Assembly: GCA_905234145.1 (NCBI GenBank)
Contig: CAJOGK010000044.1
Location: forward strand, 1-43,696
Source of the DNA: an uncultured Prevotella sp.
GTDB lineage: Bacteria > Bacteroidota > Bacteroidia > Bacteroidales > Bacteroidaceae
DNA: 43,696 nucleotides
Reading direction: 5' to 3'
Shown here: positions 16,628 through 25,643 of the stretch, piece after piece
How the letters are laid out: each line of letters starts with the position of its first letter
Numbering within the stretch: the first letter of the stretch is position 1
Notes under the pieces: model-generated
Told to the model about the DNA's origin: nothing
What the model saw: the letters and a program-made list of their open reading frames with translations, nothing else
Databases searched by the model: none
Position numbers and translations under genes: made by a program

Positions 16628-17049
16628 AATCTTCGATAAATTGCTAAAATATAACGTCTGAGGGGTCGAAGCAGGAACCATAATCTGGCACCCCACTGTC
16701 GCCACCTATTATATAAATCATGTATCTCTCCCTTGGCATCCACCACATGCGTGGCAATCGCCTTGACGTCGCTCCTTAAGCAATGCTCCGTGCCTGCGAT
16801 ATTGCCATCGCCCATGAGGGTAATGTGGTCGCCATCGATGCGGATGATGCGATGCACCACATAGTGCGTACCGTTGACCCAGGCAAGGATCACATCACCG
16901 ATTTTCAGCTCCGCAGGCTTTTGCATGATGATGCTCTCCTTGCCACCGATGATAAACGGCAGCATGCTGCGCCCGTTAACGGGGAAGGTGACGCTCACTC
17001 CCTCGTCCACCAGCCTGATGGCCTCTTCTATGATCTTTTCACTTTCCAC
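16624..17049 (-). CDS. S24/S26-family serine peptidase (signal-peptidase-like)
   Basis: 141 residues. FPVNGRSMLPFI carries the nucleophile Ser28 in the SM-x-P motif of S26 peptidases, and HYVVHRI with His66 fits the Ser-His dyad of the SipW/archaeal type rather than a Ser-Lys dyad. The segment GDVILAW lies between. The C-terminus (WFLLRPLRRYILAIYRRL) is hydrophobic and basic and may attach to the membrane. It overlaps the HprK-like gene upstream (11 bases) and PqqD downstream (4 bases). A role in cleaving a leader peptide before export by the ABC protein is inference. Confidence 0.85.
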   Translation of the reverse strand: MESEKIIEEAIRLVDEGVSVTFPVNGRSMLPFIIGGKESIIMQKPAELKIGDVILAWVNGTHYVVHRIIRIDGDHITLMGDGNIAGTEHCLRSDVKAIATHVVDAKGEIHDLYNRWRQWGARLWFLLRPLRRYILAIYRRL

Positions 17050-17893
17050 TTGCTACTTCCTTATTGCAAAGTTTTGCCGCTGCCTCATCGGGCAGGCACT
17101 CCAGATGCCACATGGGCACCTGCATCGCCAGCGCATTTTCTGTATGGTGCAGACCGTCGGCAATGTGCTTATCCCAACGTTTGCCACTAATACTCTCAAC
17201 CAGCGCCACGTAAGCTTGAATACCACTAAGGCGCTGAATCTTGTTATAAGGTGCCTGACTCAGCAGGACGATACCTCCCAACGGATAGCTCACGTTGCGA
17301 TAGCAAGGCGTTTTACCGCTCCAAGGTGAGCCGTACACGATGGTCTGTTCGCCCTCGATACGTACCACGGGATTGTCGTCGTTTACGAGTGCTGTGCCCT
17401 CGATATGTTTCAGCCACAGTCGGGCATGGGTACTTTTGCCCGTACCACTCTTGCCAAGAAACATATAGCCCTTGCCCTGATAACTGACGATGGCGGCATG
17501 GAAGAGTACCGTGGCCTGTGCTGCGGTTGACAAGGCATAGAGCACCATCAGGGCATTGTCGATAGCAAACTTCGTGTGCTGGCCCGTGGTGATAAGTCGC
17601 CCCTCGCGATAGTCATCCGAACTGACCAGCCATCCTGCTGTTTCGTTCAGCCATCGAAATTCAAACACCGAGCGGTCATCGCCCGTTTTGCCGCAAATGA
17701 TGTCTTGGCCCTCGTCTTCTTGGCGAAGTTCCTCGCCATAAACTGGTGGCTCGCCATCTTCGACAGCAAGCGTAAACACCACATCGCCAGGCTTGCAGGC
17801 AAACGGCTCATAGTTCTGCATGAGTGCAAAGGCCTCAGCTTCGGCACTCACACAAAACCCATGTCCGGCTACGCTATAGTAATTTGTCGTCAT
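17039..17893 (-). CDS. HPr-kinase-like P-loop protein
   Basis: 284 residues. Walker A GKSGTGKS at ~147-154 and LVNDDNPVV (~169-177), the DD motif of the HprK fold, are clear. The N-terminal ~120 residues do not match the HprK N-domain, and the protein is not next to ptsH, so it is not the classical enzyme. HprK-like kinases occur in some lasso-peptide clusters, where they phosphorylate the peptide. Here it is first of four overlapping genes (HprK-like, S26 peptidase, PqqD, ABC exporter). Its true substrate is unknown. Confidence 0.78.
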   Translation of the reverse strand: MTTNYYSVAGHGFCVSAEAEAFALMQNYEPFACKPGDVVFTLAVEDGEPPVYGEELRQEDEGQDIICGKTGDDRSVFEFRWLNETAGWLVSSDDYREGRLITTGQHTKFAIDNALMVLYALSTAAQATVLFHAAIVSYQGKGYMFLGKSGTGKSTHARLWLKHIEGTALVNDDNPVVRIEGEQTIVYGSPWSGKTPCYRNVSYPLGGIVLLSQAPYNKIQRLSGIQAYVALVESISGKRWDKHIADGLHHTENALAMQVPMWHLECLPDEAAAKLCNKEVASGK

Positions 17894-17914
17894 TTCATTT
17901 ACGATACACGTCGT

Positions 17915-18469
17915 TTAGCGAGCGGCAAAGAAGAGGCCGTTGCCTGCTGCCATCTGAGCCTCGAATACGCCCTGCTCGTTGAGGGTGAAGTCTTTCTGCT
18001 CACCATTCAACACCGTGCTGATGCTCTGGCCATCGGGATTGAAGCGGAAGAGTTCCTTCGTTTCTCCGTTCTGGCTCATGCTCCAGCTGTTCTCCTTTTT
18101 ATTATAGGTAAAGAGGGTTACTGCGCCACTGGGGTCGGTTACCTCGTAGCCGTTCTTCAGCGTCTTAACGGCATAGATCTTGCCATCCTGACCCATGACC
18201 TGCTGTGTTTTGCCGATATTGGCCTGAAGGGGGTTCTCACCGCTCCAGAACTCGATGGTATTGAGTACCAGTGAGTCTACCACAAGGGTCACAGGGATAC
18301 AAACAATGTCGATCACAAAACCAATGATGGCATTCAGATACTTGCTCTTGGTCATGCGCAGTTCCCAACTTGTAAACTTGTTGAACAAGCTGTAAGAACC
18401 AATACACGAACTGAACATAAAGCATCCAGCCAGAAGGCATGTCGCCACTTTCAAACTAATCTTTTTCAT
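17915..18469 (-). CDS. DUF3332 family lipoprotein
   Basis: 184 residues. The signal peptide ends LLAGCFMFSSC, with a Cys suited to lipidation. IGSYSLFNKFTSWELRMTK and LVLNTIEFWSGENP mark the DUF3332 family; a hydrophobic segment lies between (ICIPVTLVVDSLVL). The function is unknown. It precedes the HprK-like gene by 21 bases and follows dusB across a repeat element. Confidence 0.85.
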   Translation of the reverse strand: MKKISLKVATCLLAGCFMFSSCIGSYSLFNKFTSWELRMTKSKYLNAIIGFVIDIVCIPVTLVVDSLVLNTIEFWSGENPLQANIGKTQQVMGQDGKIYAVKTLKNGYEVTDPSGAVTLFTYNKKENSWSMSQNGETKELFRFNPDGQSISTVLNGEQKDFTLNEQGVFEAQMAAGNGLFFAAR

Positions 18470-18516
18470 AAACTATTAACTTTTATCTTTTAATTCAATT
18501 CTCTAAATATTTTTTT

Positions 18517-18562
18517 ACCACAGATTTCACGGATTACACGGATTTTGGCTGCGCGTCTGTGG
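18517..18562. repeat. Post-stop inverted-repeat element after dusB
   Basis: CCACAGA (18518-18524) and TCTGTGG (18556-18562) bracket TTTCACGGATTACACGGATT and TTTGGCTGCGC. The right end lies 4 bases from the dusB stop codon. It shares TTTGGCTGCGC and the CCAC ends with the element at 25469-25641. Confidence 0.65.
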
Positions 18563-18566
18563 TTGT

Positions 18567-19520
18567 TTAAATACTTGTGAGTCTCTCTCTCACTTCTTTT
18601 AAGATTGAGAGCAGCTCGGGCATAGTCTCTGCCCGGAGCATTTTAATCCTCGTTTGGCGGAAATCGGGGATCCCTTTAAAAATAGGTGTAGCTGCGAGGT
18701 GTCGACGTGTGTGCAGAATGCCACGCTTTTCGTCGATACGCTCTACATTGATGCGCAACAATTCCTCAAGAATGTCGATCTTCTCGTCGAGCGTCAGTTG
18801 CTCGTGCGAGAAAATCCATGGTGCTCCAAACGTGGCGCGCCCTATCATCACAGCATCCACCCCATATTTCTCGAAGGCTGCATCCGCCTCGCTCAGCGAG
18901 TGGATATCCCCATTACCGATAATAGGAATATGGATACGTGGATTGCGCTTTACCTCGCCGATAAGCGTCCAGTCTGCCTCGCCCGTGTACATCTGACTGC
19001 GGGTGCGACCATGAATGGTCAGTGCCTGAATACCGCAATCCTGTAATTGCTCAGCGAGTTCGGTGATGATGAGTTGCTGCTGATTCCAACCCAGGCGCGT
19101 CTTAACGGTTACAGGCAGTTTTACCGCCTCCACCACTTTTTGGGTTATCTCCAGCATCTTGGGGATGTTTTGCAGCATGCCTGCCCCGGCACCCTTGCCT
19201 GCCACCTTCTTTACAGGACAGCCGAAGTTCAGGTCGATGACGTCAGGGCCCGCTTGCTCTACGATCTTTGCCGCCTCTACCATCGCCTCTATATCGCGAC
19301 CATAGATCTGGATACCCACAGGGCGCTCCGTATCGCTGATGGTCAGTTTCTGGATGGTAGATTTCACGTCGCGTATCAGGGCCTCGGCACTTACAAACTC
19401 TGTATACACCATTGCCGCCCCAAACCGCTTACAGAGCAGTCGGAAACCAATGTCCGTCACGTCCTCCATCGGAGCCAGGAAAACGGGTTTTTCGCCAAAT
19501 TCTACTGTGCCTATTTTCAT
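18567..19520 (-). CDS. dusB: tRNA-dihydrouridine synthase B
   Basis: 317 residues from the ATG at 19520 (MKIGTVEFG). An ATG at 19565 would add 15 residues, but the -7 box at 19529-19536 lies between the two. FMN-dependent enzyme that reduces uridine to dihydrouridine in the tRNA D-loop. Signatures: LAPMEDVTDIGFR near the N-terminus, NFGCPVKKVAGKGAGAGML with the catalytic Cys, and FGAPWIF near the C-terminus. It is divergent from the DUF2851 gene; its stop touches the repeat element at 18517-18562. Confidence 0.92.
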   Translation of the reverse strand: MKIGTVEFGEKPVFLAPMEDVTDIGFRLLCKRFGAAMVYTEFVSAEALIRDVKSTIQKLTISDTERPVGIQIYGRDIEAMVEAAKIVEQAGPDVIDLNFGCPVKKVAGKGAGAGMLQNIPKMLEITQKVVEAVKLPVTVKTRLGWNQQQLIITELAEQLQDCGIQALTIHGRTRSQMYTGEADWTLIGEVKRNPRIHIPIIGNGDIHSLSEADAAFEKYGVDAVMIGRATFGAPWIFSHEQLTLDEKIDILEELLRINVERIDEKRGILHTRRHLAATPIFKGIPDFRQTRIKMLRAETMPELLSILKEVRERLTSI

Positions 19521-19528
19521 TTCGTCGG

Positions 19529-19536
19529 CAAAGTTA
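19529..19536 (-). promoter_or_regulatory. -7 box of dusB
   Basis: Minus-strand TAACTTTG nine bases before the ATG at 19520. The start site would be near 19522, implying a leaderless or nearly leaderless message. No good -33 was found. Confidence 0.45.
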
Positions 19537-19556
19537 GTCATTTTTCCGCTAAAATG

Positions 19557-19588
19557 TTTGGTCAATTAACTATTTTGGTGTAATTTTG
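19557..19588 (+). promoter_or_regulatory. Promoter of the DUF2851 gene
   Basis: TTTG (19557-19560), a 20-bp spacer and TAATTTTG (19581-19588). It predicts a start near 19595 and supports translation from the ATG at 19625, not from the TTG at 19586, which lies inside the -7 box. Confidence 0.65.
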
Positions 19589-19624
19589 CAACCAATAAAG
19601 TTGTTTAACACTAAATTTGGCACT

Positions 19625-20920
19625 ATGGAGCAATTACTTCATTATGCGTGGCGGCATAAAATGTTTCCGTTAAGTGAATTACAGACAACCGATGGTAAGC
19701 CCATTGAAGTGCTGGATCCAGGATTGCATAACCACAATTCCGGGCCTGACTTCTTTAACGCAAAAGTTAAGATAGGTGATACGCTTTGGGTTGGTAATGT
19801 AGAGATTCACGATAAATCGAGCGACTGGTATCTGCATGGGCATGATAAGGATAAGCGTTACGATAACGTCATCCTTCATGTTGCAGGTATTATTGACGCT
19901 CAAGTGATGAATACCAATGGCGAGTTTCTGCAACAGATGCAGATGGACGTGCCTGATAATGTAAGGCAGCATTACGATGAGCTGATAAAAACAGACAGTT
20001 ATCCGCCATGTTATCAGGTGATACCCGACTTATCCAGTTTGCTGGTGCATGCGTGGATGGCTGCTTTGCAAACGGAGCGTTTGGAACAGAAGACAGAAGC
20101 CATTCGAAAGAGAGTAGATCTTTGTGATGGCTCGTGGGAGGATGCCTATTTTATGACCTTGGCGCGAAACTATGGCTTTGGCATCAACAATGATGCCTTT
20201 GAGTATTGGGCTCAGCAACTACCGATGTCGGCCATTGCCCACCATCGTGACGACCTCTTTCAGATAGAAGCCATCTTCATGGGGCAGGCTGGTTTGCTGG
20301 AACTGGATACCATTCCTGAGTATTATCAAAAGGATGCGCTCAACGAGGGCTATTTCGCGAAACTGCGAAACGAGTACCTCTATCTGGCCCATAAGTTCTC
20401 GATGCAACCAATGGATTTTAAACTATGGCGCTTTCTCAGATTGCGACCACAGAACTTCCCGCATATCCGTATCTCCCAACTCGCCAACCTCTATTATCAA
20501 CGGAAAACGAGTCTGAGTCAGTTGGTGGAATGTGAAACCGTCGAGGATTTAAAGCGCTTGTTCTATTCGCATGTGACACCTTACTGGGAAACGCATTACA
20601 CCTTTGGCTCTACCAGTTCGAAAAACGAGAAGCACTTGGCTTATGGCTCTCTGAATCTGTTGATGATCAATACGGCCATCCCGATGCTTTTTGCCTATGG
20701 TCGCCACCAATCAAAAGAGGTGCTTTGCGATAAGGCGTTCGATTTGCTGGAACAACTGAAGGCAGAAGACAATTATATCGTTCGTATGTGGAAACAAGTG
20801 GGTCTGCCTGTCAAGACTGCAGGTGATTCTCAGGCGCTTATCCAACTGAAGACGAAATACTGCAATAAAAAAGATTGCCTGCGTTGCCGATTTGGTTATG
20901 AATACTTGAAAAGAAAATGA
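19625..20920 (+). CDS. DUF2851 family protein
   Basis: 431 residues from MEQLLHYAWRHKMFPLSEL. The conserved block DPGLHNHNSGPDFFNAKVK followed by WVGNVEIHDKSSDWYLHGH identifies DUF2851, a Bacteroidota family with a restriction-nuclease-like look (D..E.K-type residues) but no established function. The C-terminus has a four-cysteine-like CNKKDCLRCRFGYEYLKRK cluster (Cys-x4-Cys-x2-Cys). It is followed by dprA after 3 bases, a common pairing that suggests a DNA-related role; this last point is inference. Confidence 0.88.
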   Translation: MEQLLHYAWRHKMFPLSELQTTDGKPIEVLDPGLHNHNSGPDFFNAKVKIGDTLWVGNVEIHDKSSDWYLHGHDKDKRYDNVILHVAGIIDAQVMNTNGEFLQQMQMDVPDNVRQHYDELIKTDSYPPCYQVIPDLSSLLVHAWMAALQTERLEQKTEAIRKRVDLCDGSWEDAYFMTLARNYGFGINNDAFEYWAQQLPMSAIAHHRDDLFQIEAIFMGQAGLLELDTIPEYYQKDALNEGYFAKLRNEYLYLAHKFSMQPMDFKLWRFLRLRPQNFPHIRISQLANLYYQRKTSLSQLVECETVEDLKRLFYSHVTPYWETHYTFGSTSSKNEKHLAYGSLNLLMINTAIPMLFAYGRHQSKEVLCDKAFDLLEQLKAEDNYIVRMWKQVGLPVKTAGDSQALIQLKTKYCNKKDCLRCRFGYEYLKRK

Positions 20921-20923
20921 AAA

Positions 20924-22051
20924 ATGAATAAAGACGAGATTTTTTATGCGATGGCGCTGACACGCCTGACGAACTTTAATTACCAACAAGCATTAGAACT
21001 GTATAAAGCAGCGGGGAGTGCACAAGCCCTCTATGAGCATCGCCATGACATTGGCGATATGATAGACAACAGCACGCCTCGACTTGTGGAGGCATTGAAA
21101 GACTGGAGTGATGGCATGAAGCGGGCAGAGTATGAGTTAAAGTTCATGGAAGAACACCAAATCAGAGCCCTGACACTGACAGATGACAACTATCCTCAAC
21201 GACTCTGTGAATGCAGCGATGCACCTATCGTACTTTATTATAAAGGTAATGCCGATTTGAATCAGGCCAAGATCGTCAGCATCGTTGGTACACGTAGAAT
21301 CACCACTTACGGACAAGATCTGATTCGTCGTTTTATTGCAGACCTGAAGACCTATTGTCCACAGGTGCTGATTGTGAGTGGACTGGCTTATGGTGTAGAT
21401 ATCAATGCCCATCGTCAGGCTCTGGAAAATGGTTACCCCACGATTGGCGTTTTGGCCCATGGCCTGGACCAAATTTATCCGTATCATCATCGCGATACTG
21501 CGGTAAAGATGTTAAATCAAGGCGGGTTGCTTACAGAATTCATGAGTCAGACCAATGCTGATAAGCCCAATTTTGTGCGCAGAAACCGCATTGTGGCCGG
21601 TATGGCGGATGCGATCATATTGGTAGAAAGTGCAGAAAAGGGTGGAGGACTGATTACTTGTGAGATCGCCCAAAGTTATAATCGAGCTGTTTTTGCTTTC
21701 CCTGGCAATGTAACAGCGGAATTCTCCAAGGGCTGCAATAACCTGATTCGCGACAATGGGGCAGGGCTGATTTCCAATGCCAAGGATTTTGTGAATGCGA
21801 TGAGTTGGCAGGATGAGGCACGACGCCAACAAGCCCTTTCCGAAGGTATCGAGCGTAATCTGTTCCCAGACCTTACACCAGAAGAAAAGCAGGTCATCGA
21901 CCTCCTGAAGGAAATCAACGACCTGCAATTGAATATTCTGAGTGTAAAGACGGGCATCACGATCGGACAACTGACGGCCCTCTTATTCCAACTCGAAATG
22001 AAGGGTGTGGTAAAACCTCTCGCAGGAGGCATGTACCACTTGCTTTTATAA
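20924..22051 (+). CDS. dprA: DNA-processing protein DprA
   Basis: 375 residues. The Rossmann-type DprA core is clear: IVSIVGTRRITTYGQDL, SGLAYGVDINAHRQAL, LAHGLDQIYPYHH, RNRIVAGMADAIILVESAEKGGGLIT, FPGNV. A C-terminal winged-helix domain (~315-375) follows, and the first ~70 residues are a SAM-like N-terminal region. DprA loads RecA on incoming single-stranded DNA during transformation. It lies 3 bases after the DUF2851 gene; the stop is 4 bases from the convergent asnB stop. Confidence 0.94.
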   Translation: MNKDEIFYAMALTRLTNFNYQQALELYKAAGSAQALYEHRHDIGDMIDNSTPRLVEALKDWSDGMKRAEYELKFMEEHQIRALTLTDDNYPQRLCECSDAPIVLYYKGNADLNQAKIVSIVGTRRITTYGQDLIRRFIADLKTYCPQVLIVSGLAYGVDINAHRQALENGYPTIGVLAHGLDQIYPYHHRDTAVKMLNQGGLLTEFMSQTNADKPNFVRRNRIVAGMADAIILVESAEKGGGLITCEIAQSYNRAVFAFPGNVTAEFSKGCNNLIRDNGAGLISNAKDFVNAMSWQDEARRQQALSEGIERNLFPDLTPEEKQVIDLLKEINDLQLNILSVKTGITIGQLTALLFQLEMKGVVKPLAGGMYHLLL

Positions 22052-22054
22052 GGC

Positions 22055-23719
22055 TTAATAGGCCTGCTCATGAACACCCTTAACGGCACGGCCAGAGGGG
22101 TCGTTCATGCCTTTGAAAGCAGCATCCCATTCGAGGGCGATAGCCGTAGAGCAGGCGACGCTGGCCTCGCTGGGCACACTCTTAGCGGCACTGTCGCTGG
22201 GGAAGTGCTCGGTGAAAATGCTGCGATAGTAATACTCCTCTTTGTTTTTCGGTGGGTTGATGGGGAAGCGCTCGGCAGCATGGGCCATCTGCTCGTCGGA
22301 AACCGCCTCGGCAGTCAACAGCTTGAGCGTATCGATCCATGAATAACCTACACCATCGCTGAACTGCTCTTTCTGGCGCCAAGCGATTTCTTTGGGCAGC
22401 ATATCGGCAAAGGCCTCGCGAACAATCTTCTTTTCCATCGTAGTGCCCGGGCACATCTTGGCCTCGGGATTGGTGCGCATGGCCACATCGAGGAACTCTT
22501 TGTCGAGGAAGGGCACACGTCCCTCTACACCCCAGGCAGAGAGGCTCTTATTGGCTCGCAGGCAATCGTAGAGGTAGAGTTTGCCCAGCTTGCGAACGGT
22601 TTCTTCGTGAAACTCCTTGGCCGACGGAGCTTTATGGAAGTAGAGGTAGCCACCGAATATCTCGTCGGCACCCTCGCCAGAAAGCACCATCTTGATACCC
22701 ATCGACTTGATGACACGTGCCAACAGATACATGGGCGTAGAGGCGCGAACGGTGGTGACATCGTAGGTCTCGATAAAGTAGATGACGTCACGGATGGCAT
22801 CCAAGCCCTCCTGAATGGTGTAATTGATTTCGTGGTGGACGGTACCGATATGATCGGCTACAAGACGGGCCTTTGCCAAATCGGGAGCACCTTTCAGGCC
22901 GACGGCAAACGAGTGCAAACGCGGCCAGTAGGCCTTGGTCTTGGAATCGTCCTCGATACGCATCTCGGAGTATTTTTCAGCAATGGCAGAGATAACGCTC
23001 GAATCGAGACCGCCAGAGAGCAGCACACCGTATGGCACATCGCTCATCAACTGGCGCTTGACAGCATCTTCGAGAGCATCGTGGATGGCCTCGACGGAAG
23101 CAGGGTTATCTTTCACAGCATCGTACTGCATCCAGTCGCGACGGTAATACCACTTCTGGCCAGGGTCGACACTCCAATAGTAATGACCGGGGAGGAAAGG
23201 CTCGTAACGCTCGCACTGACCTTCGAGGGCTTTCAGCTCGGAGGCAACATAGACGGTGCCATCGCTATCGTAACCAATATAAAGAGGTATCACGCCGATA
23301 GGGTCGCGAGCAATCAGAAACTCATCGCGCTCCTCATCGTAAAGCACGAAAGCAAAGATGCCGCTGAGGTCTTCGAGGAAGTTGATGCCCTTTTCGCGAT
23401 AGAGGGTGAGGATAACCTCACAGTCAGAGCCCGTTTGGAACTCGTACTCTCCGGCAAAGCGGCGACGGATTTCCTGATGATTATAGATTTCACCATTGAC
23501 GGCTAGCACTTGTTTGCGATCAGGTGAGAACAAGGGCTGACCACCACTCTCGGGGTCGACGATGCTTAATCGCTCGTGGGCGAGGATGGCTGAACCACCA
23601 CAATAGATACCACTCCAGTCAGGTCCGCGATGACGGATTTTCTGACTCATCTTCAGAGCCTTTTCACGCAACTCATGCGTCTGCTCTTTTACATTCAATA
23701 TTGCAACTATTCCACACAT
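22055..23719 (-). CDS. asnB: Asparagine synthase (glutamine-hydrolysing)
   Basis: 554 residues, normal for AsnB. MCGIVAIL supplies the N-terminal nucleophile Cys2; the Ntn amidotransferase domain covers ~1-200 (VNGEIYNHQEIR, SDCEVIL), and the synthetase domain has the pyrophosphate loop LSGGLDSSVISA near 230. It makes asparagine from aspartate, ATP and glutamine. It is last of the pyrG-purF-carA-carB-asnB group, 41 bases after the short carB. A long antisense ORF over it is a codon-bias shadow. Confidence 0.95.
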   Translation of the reverse strand: MCGIVAILNVKEQTHELREKALKMSQKIRHRGPDWSGIYCGGSAILAHERLSIVDPESGGQPLFSPDRKQVLAVNGEIYNHQEIRRRFAGEYEFQTGSDCEVILTLYREKGINFLEDLSGIFAFVLYDEERDEFLIARDPIGVIPLYIGYDSDGTVYVASELKALEGQCERYEPFLPGHYYWSVDPGQKWYYRRDWMQYDAVKDNPASVEAIHDALEDAVKRQLMSDVPYGVLLSGGLDSSVISAIAEKYSEMRIEDDSKTKAYWPRLHSFAVGLKGAPDLAKARLVADHIGTVHHEINYTIQEGLDAIRDVIYFIETYDVTTVRASTPMYLLARVIKSMGIKMVLSGEGADEIFGGYLYFHKAPSAKEFHEETVRKLGKLYLYDCLRANKSLSAWGVEGRVPFLDKEFLDVAMRTNPEAKMCPGTTMEKKIVREAFADMLPKEIAWRQKEQFSDGVGYSWIDTLKLLTAEAVSDEQMAHAAERFPINPPKNKEEYYYRSIFTEHFPSDSAAKSVPSEASVACSTAIALEWDAAFKGMNDPSGRAVKGVHEQAY

Positions 23720-23725
23720 AATGCT

Positions 23726-23760
23726 ATTTACGATTTAAAGATTTACGATTTACGGATTTA
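23726..23760. repeat. ATTTACGATTTA direct repeats between short carB and asnB
   Basis: Two copies of ATTTACGATTTA with a third partial copy fill the gap directly after the carB stop. They may mark the place where the second half of carB was lost. Confidence 0.55.
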
Positions 23761-25473
23761 TTACAAATATGAGAGATACAAGTAATTGGTTTGGGCTGGG
23801 TATTCAGCTGCGAGGGTGTCGATCTGATTGACGGTTGGTTCGAGGCCTAACTGTTTACGCCATTTGCGGACGGTAAGACCAGCCTGCTCCATCTTCATAC
23901 GATGCTCCAAGCCAATGGCACGTGCGATCTGGAAATCGCTGAAGCCATAAACCTTCGCAGCACGCAACAACAATGCCACCTCGGGCGACTGCAAATACTC
24001 CTTGAACTCGCTGGGCTCCATAAACTCAGAAATCTCGGAAAGAAGGGTGAACTCATGGAGCTGGAGGTCGATATCAACGATATGCTTCAGTTTTTGCAGG
24101 AACCAACGGTCGATCTTGGTGAGCTGGTGAATCTGCTCGATGGTGTAGCCTATCTGCAAAGCCTTTGAAACGACGAAGATACGCATATCGGTAGGCTCGT
24201 GCAGCGATTGCTCAATGTCGGGAATCTTGATTTCGTGGTTCTCCACAAAGCCGTGCATGCCCTGACCAATCATACGGAGGCCTTTTTGCAGTGCCTCTTC
24301 AAAGGTGCGACCGATGGCCATCACCTCACCCACACTCTTCATCGACGAACCCAGCTGGCGCTTTACGCCCTGGAACTTGGTCAAATCCCAACGGGGAATT
24401 TTTACCACTACATAGTCGAGGGCTGGCTCGAAGAAGGCACTGGTGGTCTTTGTAACAGAGTTCTTCAGTTCGAAGAGACCATAGCCGAGACCCAGCTTGG
24501 CTGCAACGAAAGCCAATGGATAGCCCGTAGCCTTTGATGCCAAAGCCGAGGAGCGGCTCAGACGGGCATTTACCTCGATGACACGATAATCCTCGCTATT
24601 GGGGTCGAGGGCGTACTGCACATTACACTCGCCCACGATGCCGATATGACGGATAATCTTGATGGCGAGGGCACGCAACTTATGATATTCGCTGTTGGTA
24701 AGCGTCTGCGACGGGGCTACCACAATCGACTCGCCTGTATGGATGCCCAGAGGGTCGAAGTTCTCCATGTTGCAGACGGTGATGCAGTTGTCATACTTAT
24801 CGCGAACCACCTCGTATTCTATCTCCTTCCAACCCTTCAGACTTTTCTCAACCAATACCTGAGGCGAGAACGAGAAGGCTTCCTCGGCCTGTGCAAGCAG
24901 TTGTTCTTCGTTATCGCAGAAGCCAGAGCCGAGACCACCAAGGGCGTATGCGGCTCTTAATATCACTGGGAAGCCTAATTCATGGGCTGCACGCTGAACT
25001 TCTTCGACGGTAGAACAGGCCTCGCTCTTGATGGTCTTGACACCAATTTCATCGAGGCGCTTTACAAAGAGGTCACGGTCTTCGGTATCGATGATGGCCT
25101 GTACGGGTGTGCCTAATACCTTGACGCCGTATTTCTCCAAAATACCTTTCTCATAGAGCTCTACACCGCAGTTAAGCGCTGTTTGACCTCCGAAACTCAG
25201 GAGAATGCCATCAGGACGCTCTTTCTCAATGACGCGCTTTACGAACTGAGGGGTAACGGGTTGGAAATAAACGGTATCAGCCACGCCTTTACTGGTCTGT
25301 ACCGTGGCGATATTGGGATTGATGAGCACAGAATGGATGCCCTCTTCCTTCAGGGCTTTCAACGCCTGGGCACCGCTATAGTCGAACTCACCCGCCTGAC
25401 CGATCTTCAAGGCTCCCGACCCTAACAACAATACTTTTTTTATCTTGTCCATATACATATTCTTTTTTACCAC
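23761..25473 (-). CDS. carB: Carbamoyl-phosphate synthase large subunit, N-terminal half only
   Basis: 570 residues; CarB is normally ~1,070. Present are the first synthetase unit: [19 protein letters not shown], the ATP-grasp domain (~130-325; [56 protein letters not shown]) and the oligomerisation domain (~405-560), ending at [15 protein letters not shown]. In full CarB the text after LYLSY leads into the second synthetase unit and the regulatory MGS domain; here it stops. The first ATG-MVKKN may be too long by six codons (MDKIKK at 25455). It lies 171 bases after carA. Either functional as a dimer of halves, or broken with the rest elsewhere; undecided. Confidence 0.88.
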   Translation of the reverse strand: MVKKNMYMDKIKKVLLLGSGALKIGQAGEFDYSGAQALKALKEEGIHSVLINPNIATVQTSKGVADTVYFQPVTPQFVKRVIEKERPDGILLSFGGQTALNCGVELYEKGILEKYGVKVLGTPVQAIIDTEDRDLFVKRLDEIGVKTIKSEACSTVEEVQRAAHELGFPVILRAAYALGGLGSGFCDNEEQLLAQAEEAFSFSPQVLVEKSLKGWKEIEYEVVRDKYDNCITVCNMENFDPLGIHTGESIVVAPSQTLTNSEYHKLRALAIKIIRHIGIVGECNVQYALDPNSEDYRVIEVNARLSRSSALASKATGYPLAFVAAKLGLGYGLFELKNSVTKTTSAFFEPALDYVVVKIPRWDLTKFQGVKRQLGSSMKSVGEVMAIGRTFEEALQKGLRMIGQGMHGFVENHEIKIPDIEQSLHEPTDMRIFVVSKALQIGYTIEQIHQLTKIDRWFLQKLKHIVDIDLQLHEFTLLSEISEFMEPSEFKEYLQSPEVALLLRAAKVYGFSDFQIARAIGLEHRMKMEQAGLTVRKWRKQLGLEPTVNQIDTLAAEYPAQTNYLYLSYL

Positions 25474-25641
25474 GAATTATTCGAATTTCACTAATTTGGC
25501 TGCGCACATTTATATATTTTTACGAATTTCTCGAACAGAAGCGCGTGCGATTTCTACTATTCGTTTAATTCGCAGCATCTTCAGATACATTATCATATCC
25601 GTCTGCATAGAAAAATTTGTTTAATTCGTTAAATTCGTGGT
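25469..25641. repeat. Post-stop inverted-repeat element between carA and carB
   Basis: Perfect 10-bp ends ACCACGAATT (25469-25478) and AATTCGTGGT (25632-25641), 173 bp overall. It starts 2 bases after the carA stop (25644-25646) and contains TTTGGCTGCGC, also present in the dusB element. It reaches into the first codons of the annotated carB start, another reason to prefer the carB ATG at 25455. Confidence 0.7.
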
Positions 25642-25643
25642 CG

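Noticed and set aside
19586..19624. TTG start for the DUF2851 gene
   Set aside because: The TTG lies inside the -7 box, upstream of the predicted transcript start; the conserved N-terminus begins at 19625.
22607..23506. Long antisense ORF (299 codons) across asnB
   Set aside because: It mirrors the codon bias of asnB, matches no family I know and has no promoter or ribosome site.
14782..23719. Lasso-peptide cluster using asnB as cyclase
   Set aside because: asnB is a standard asparagine synthase in the car operon, 5 kb away; no transglutaminase-like protease or precursor is present.
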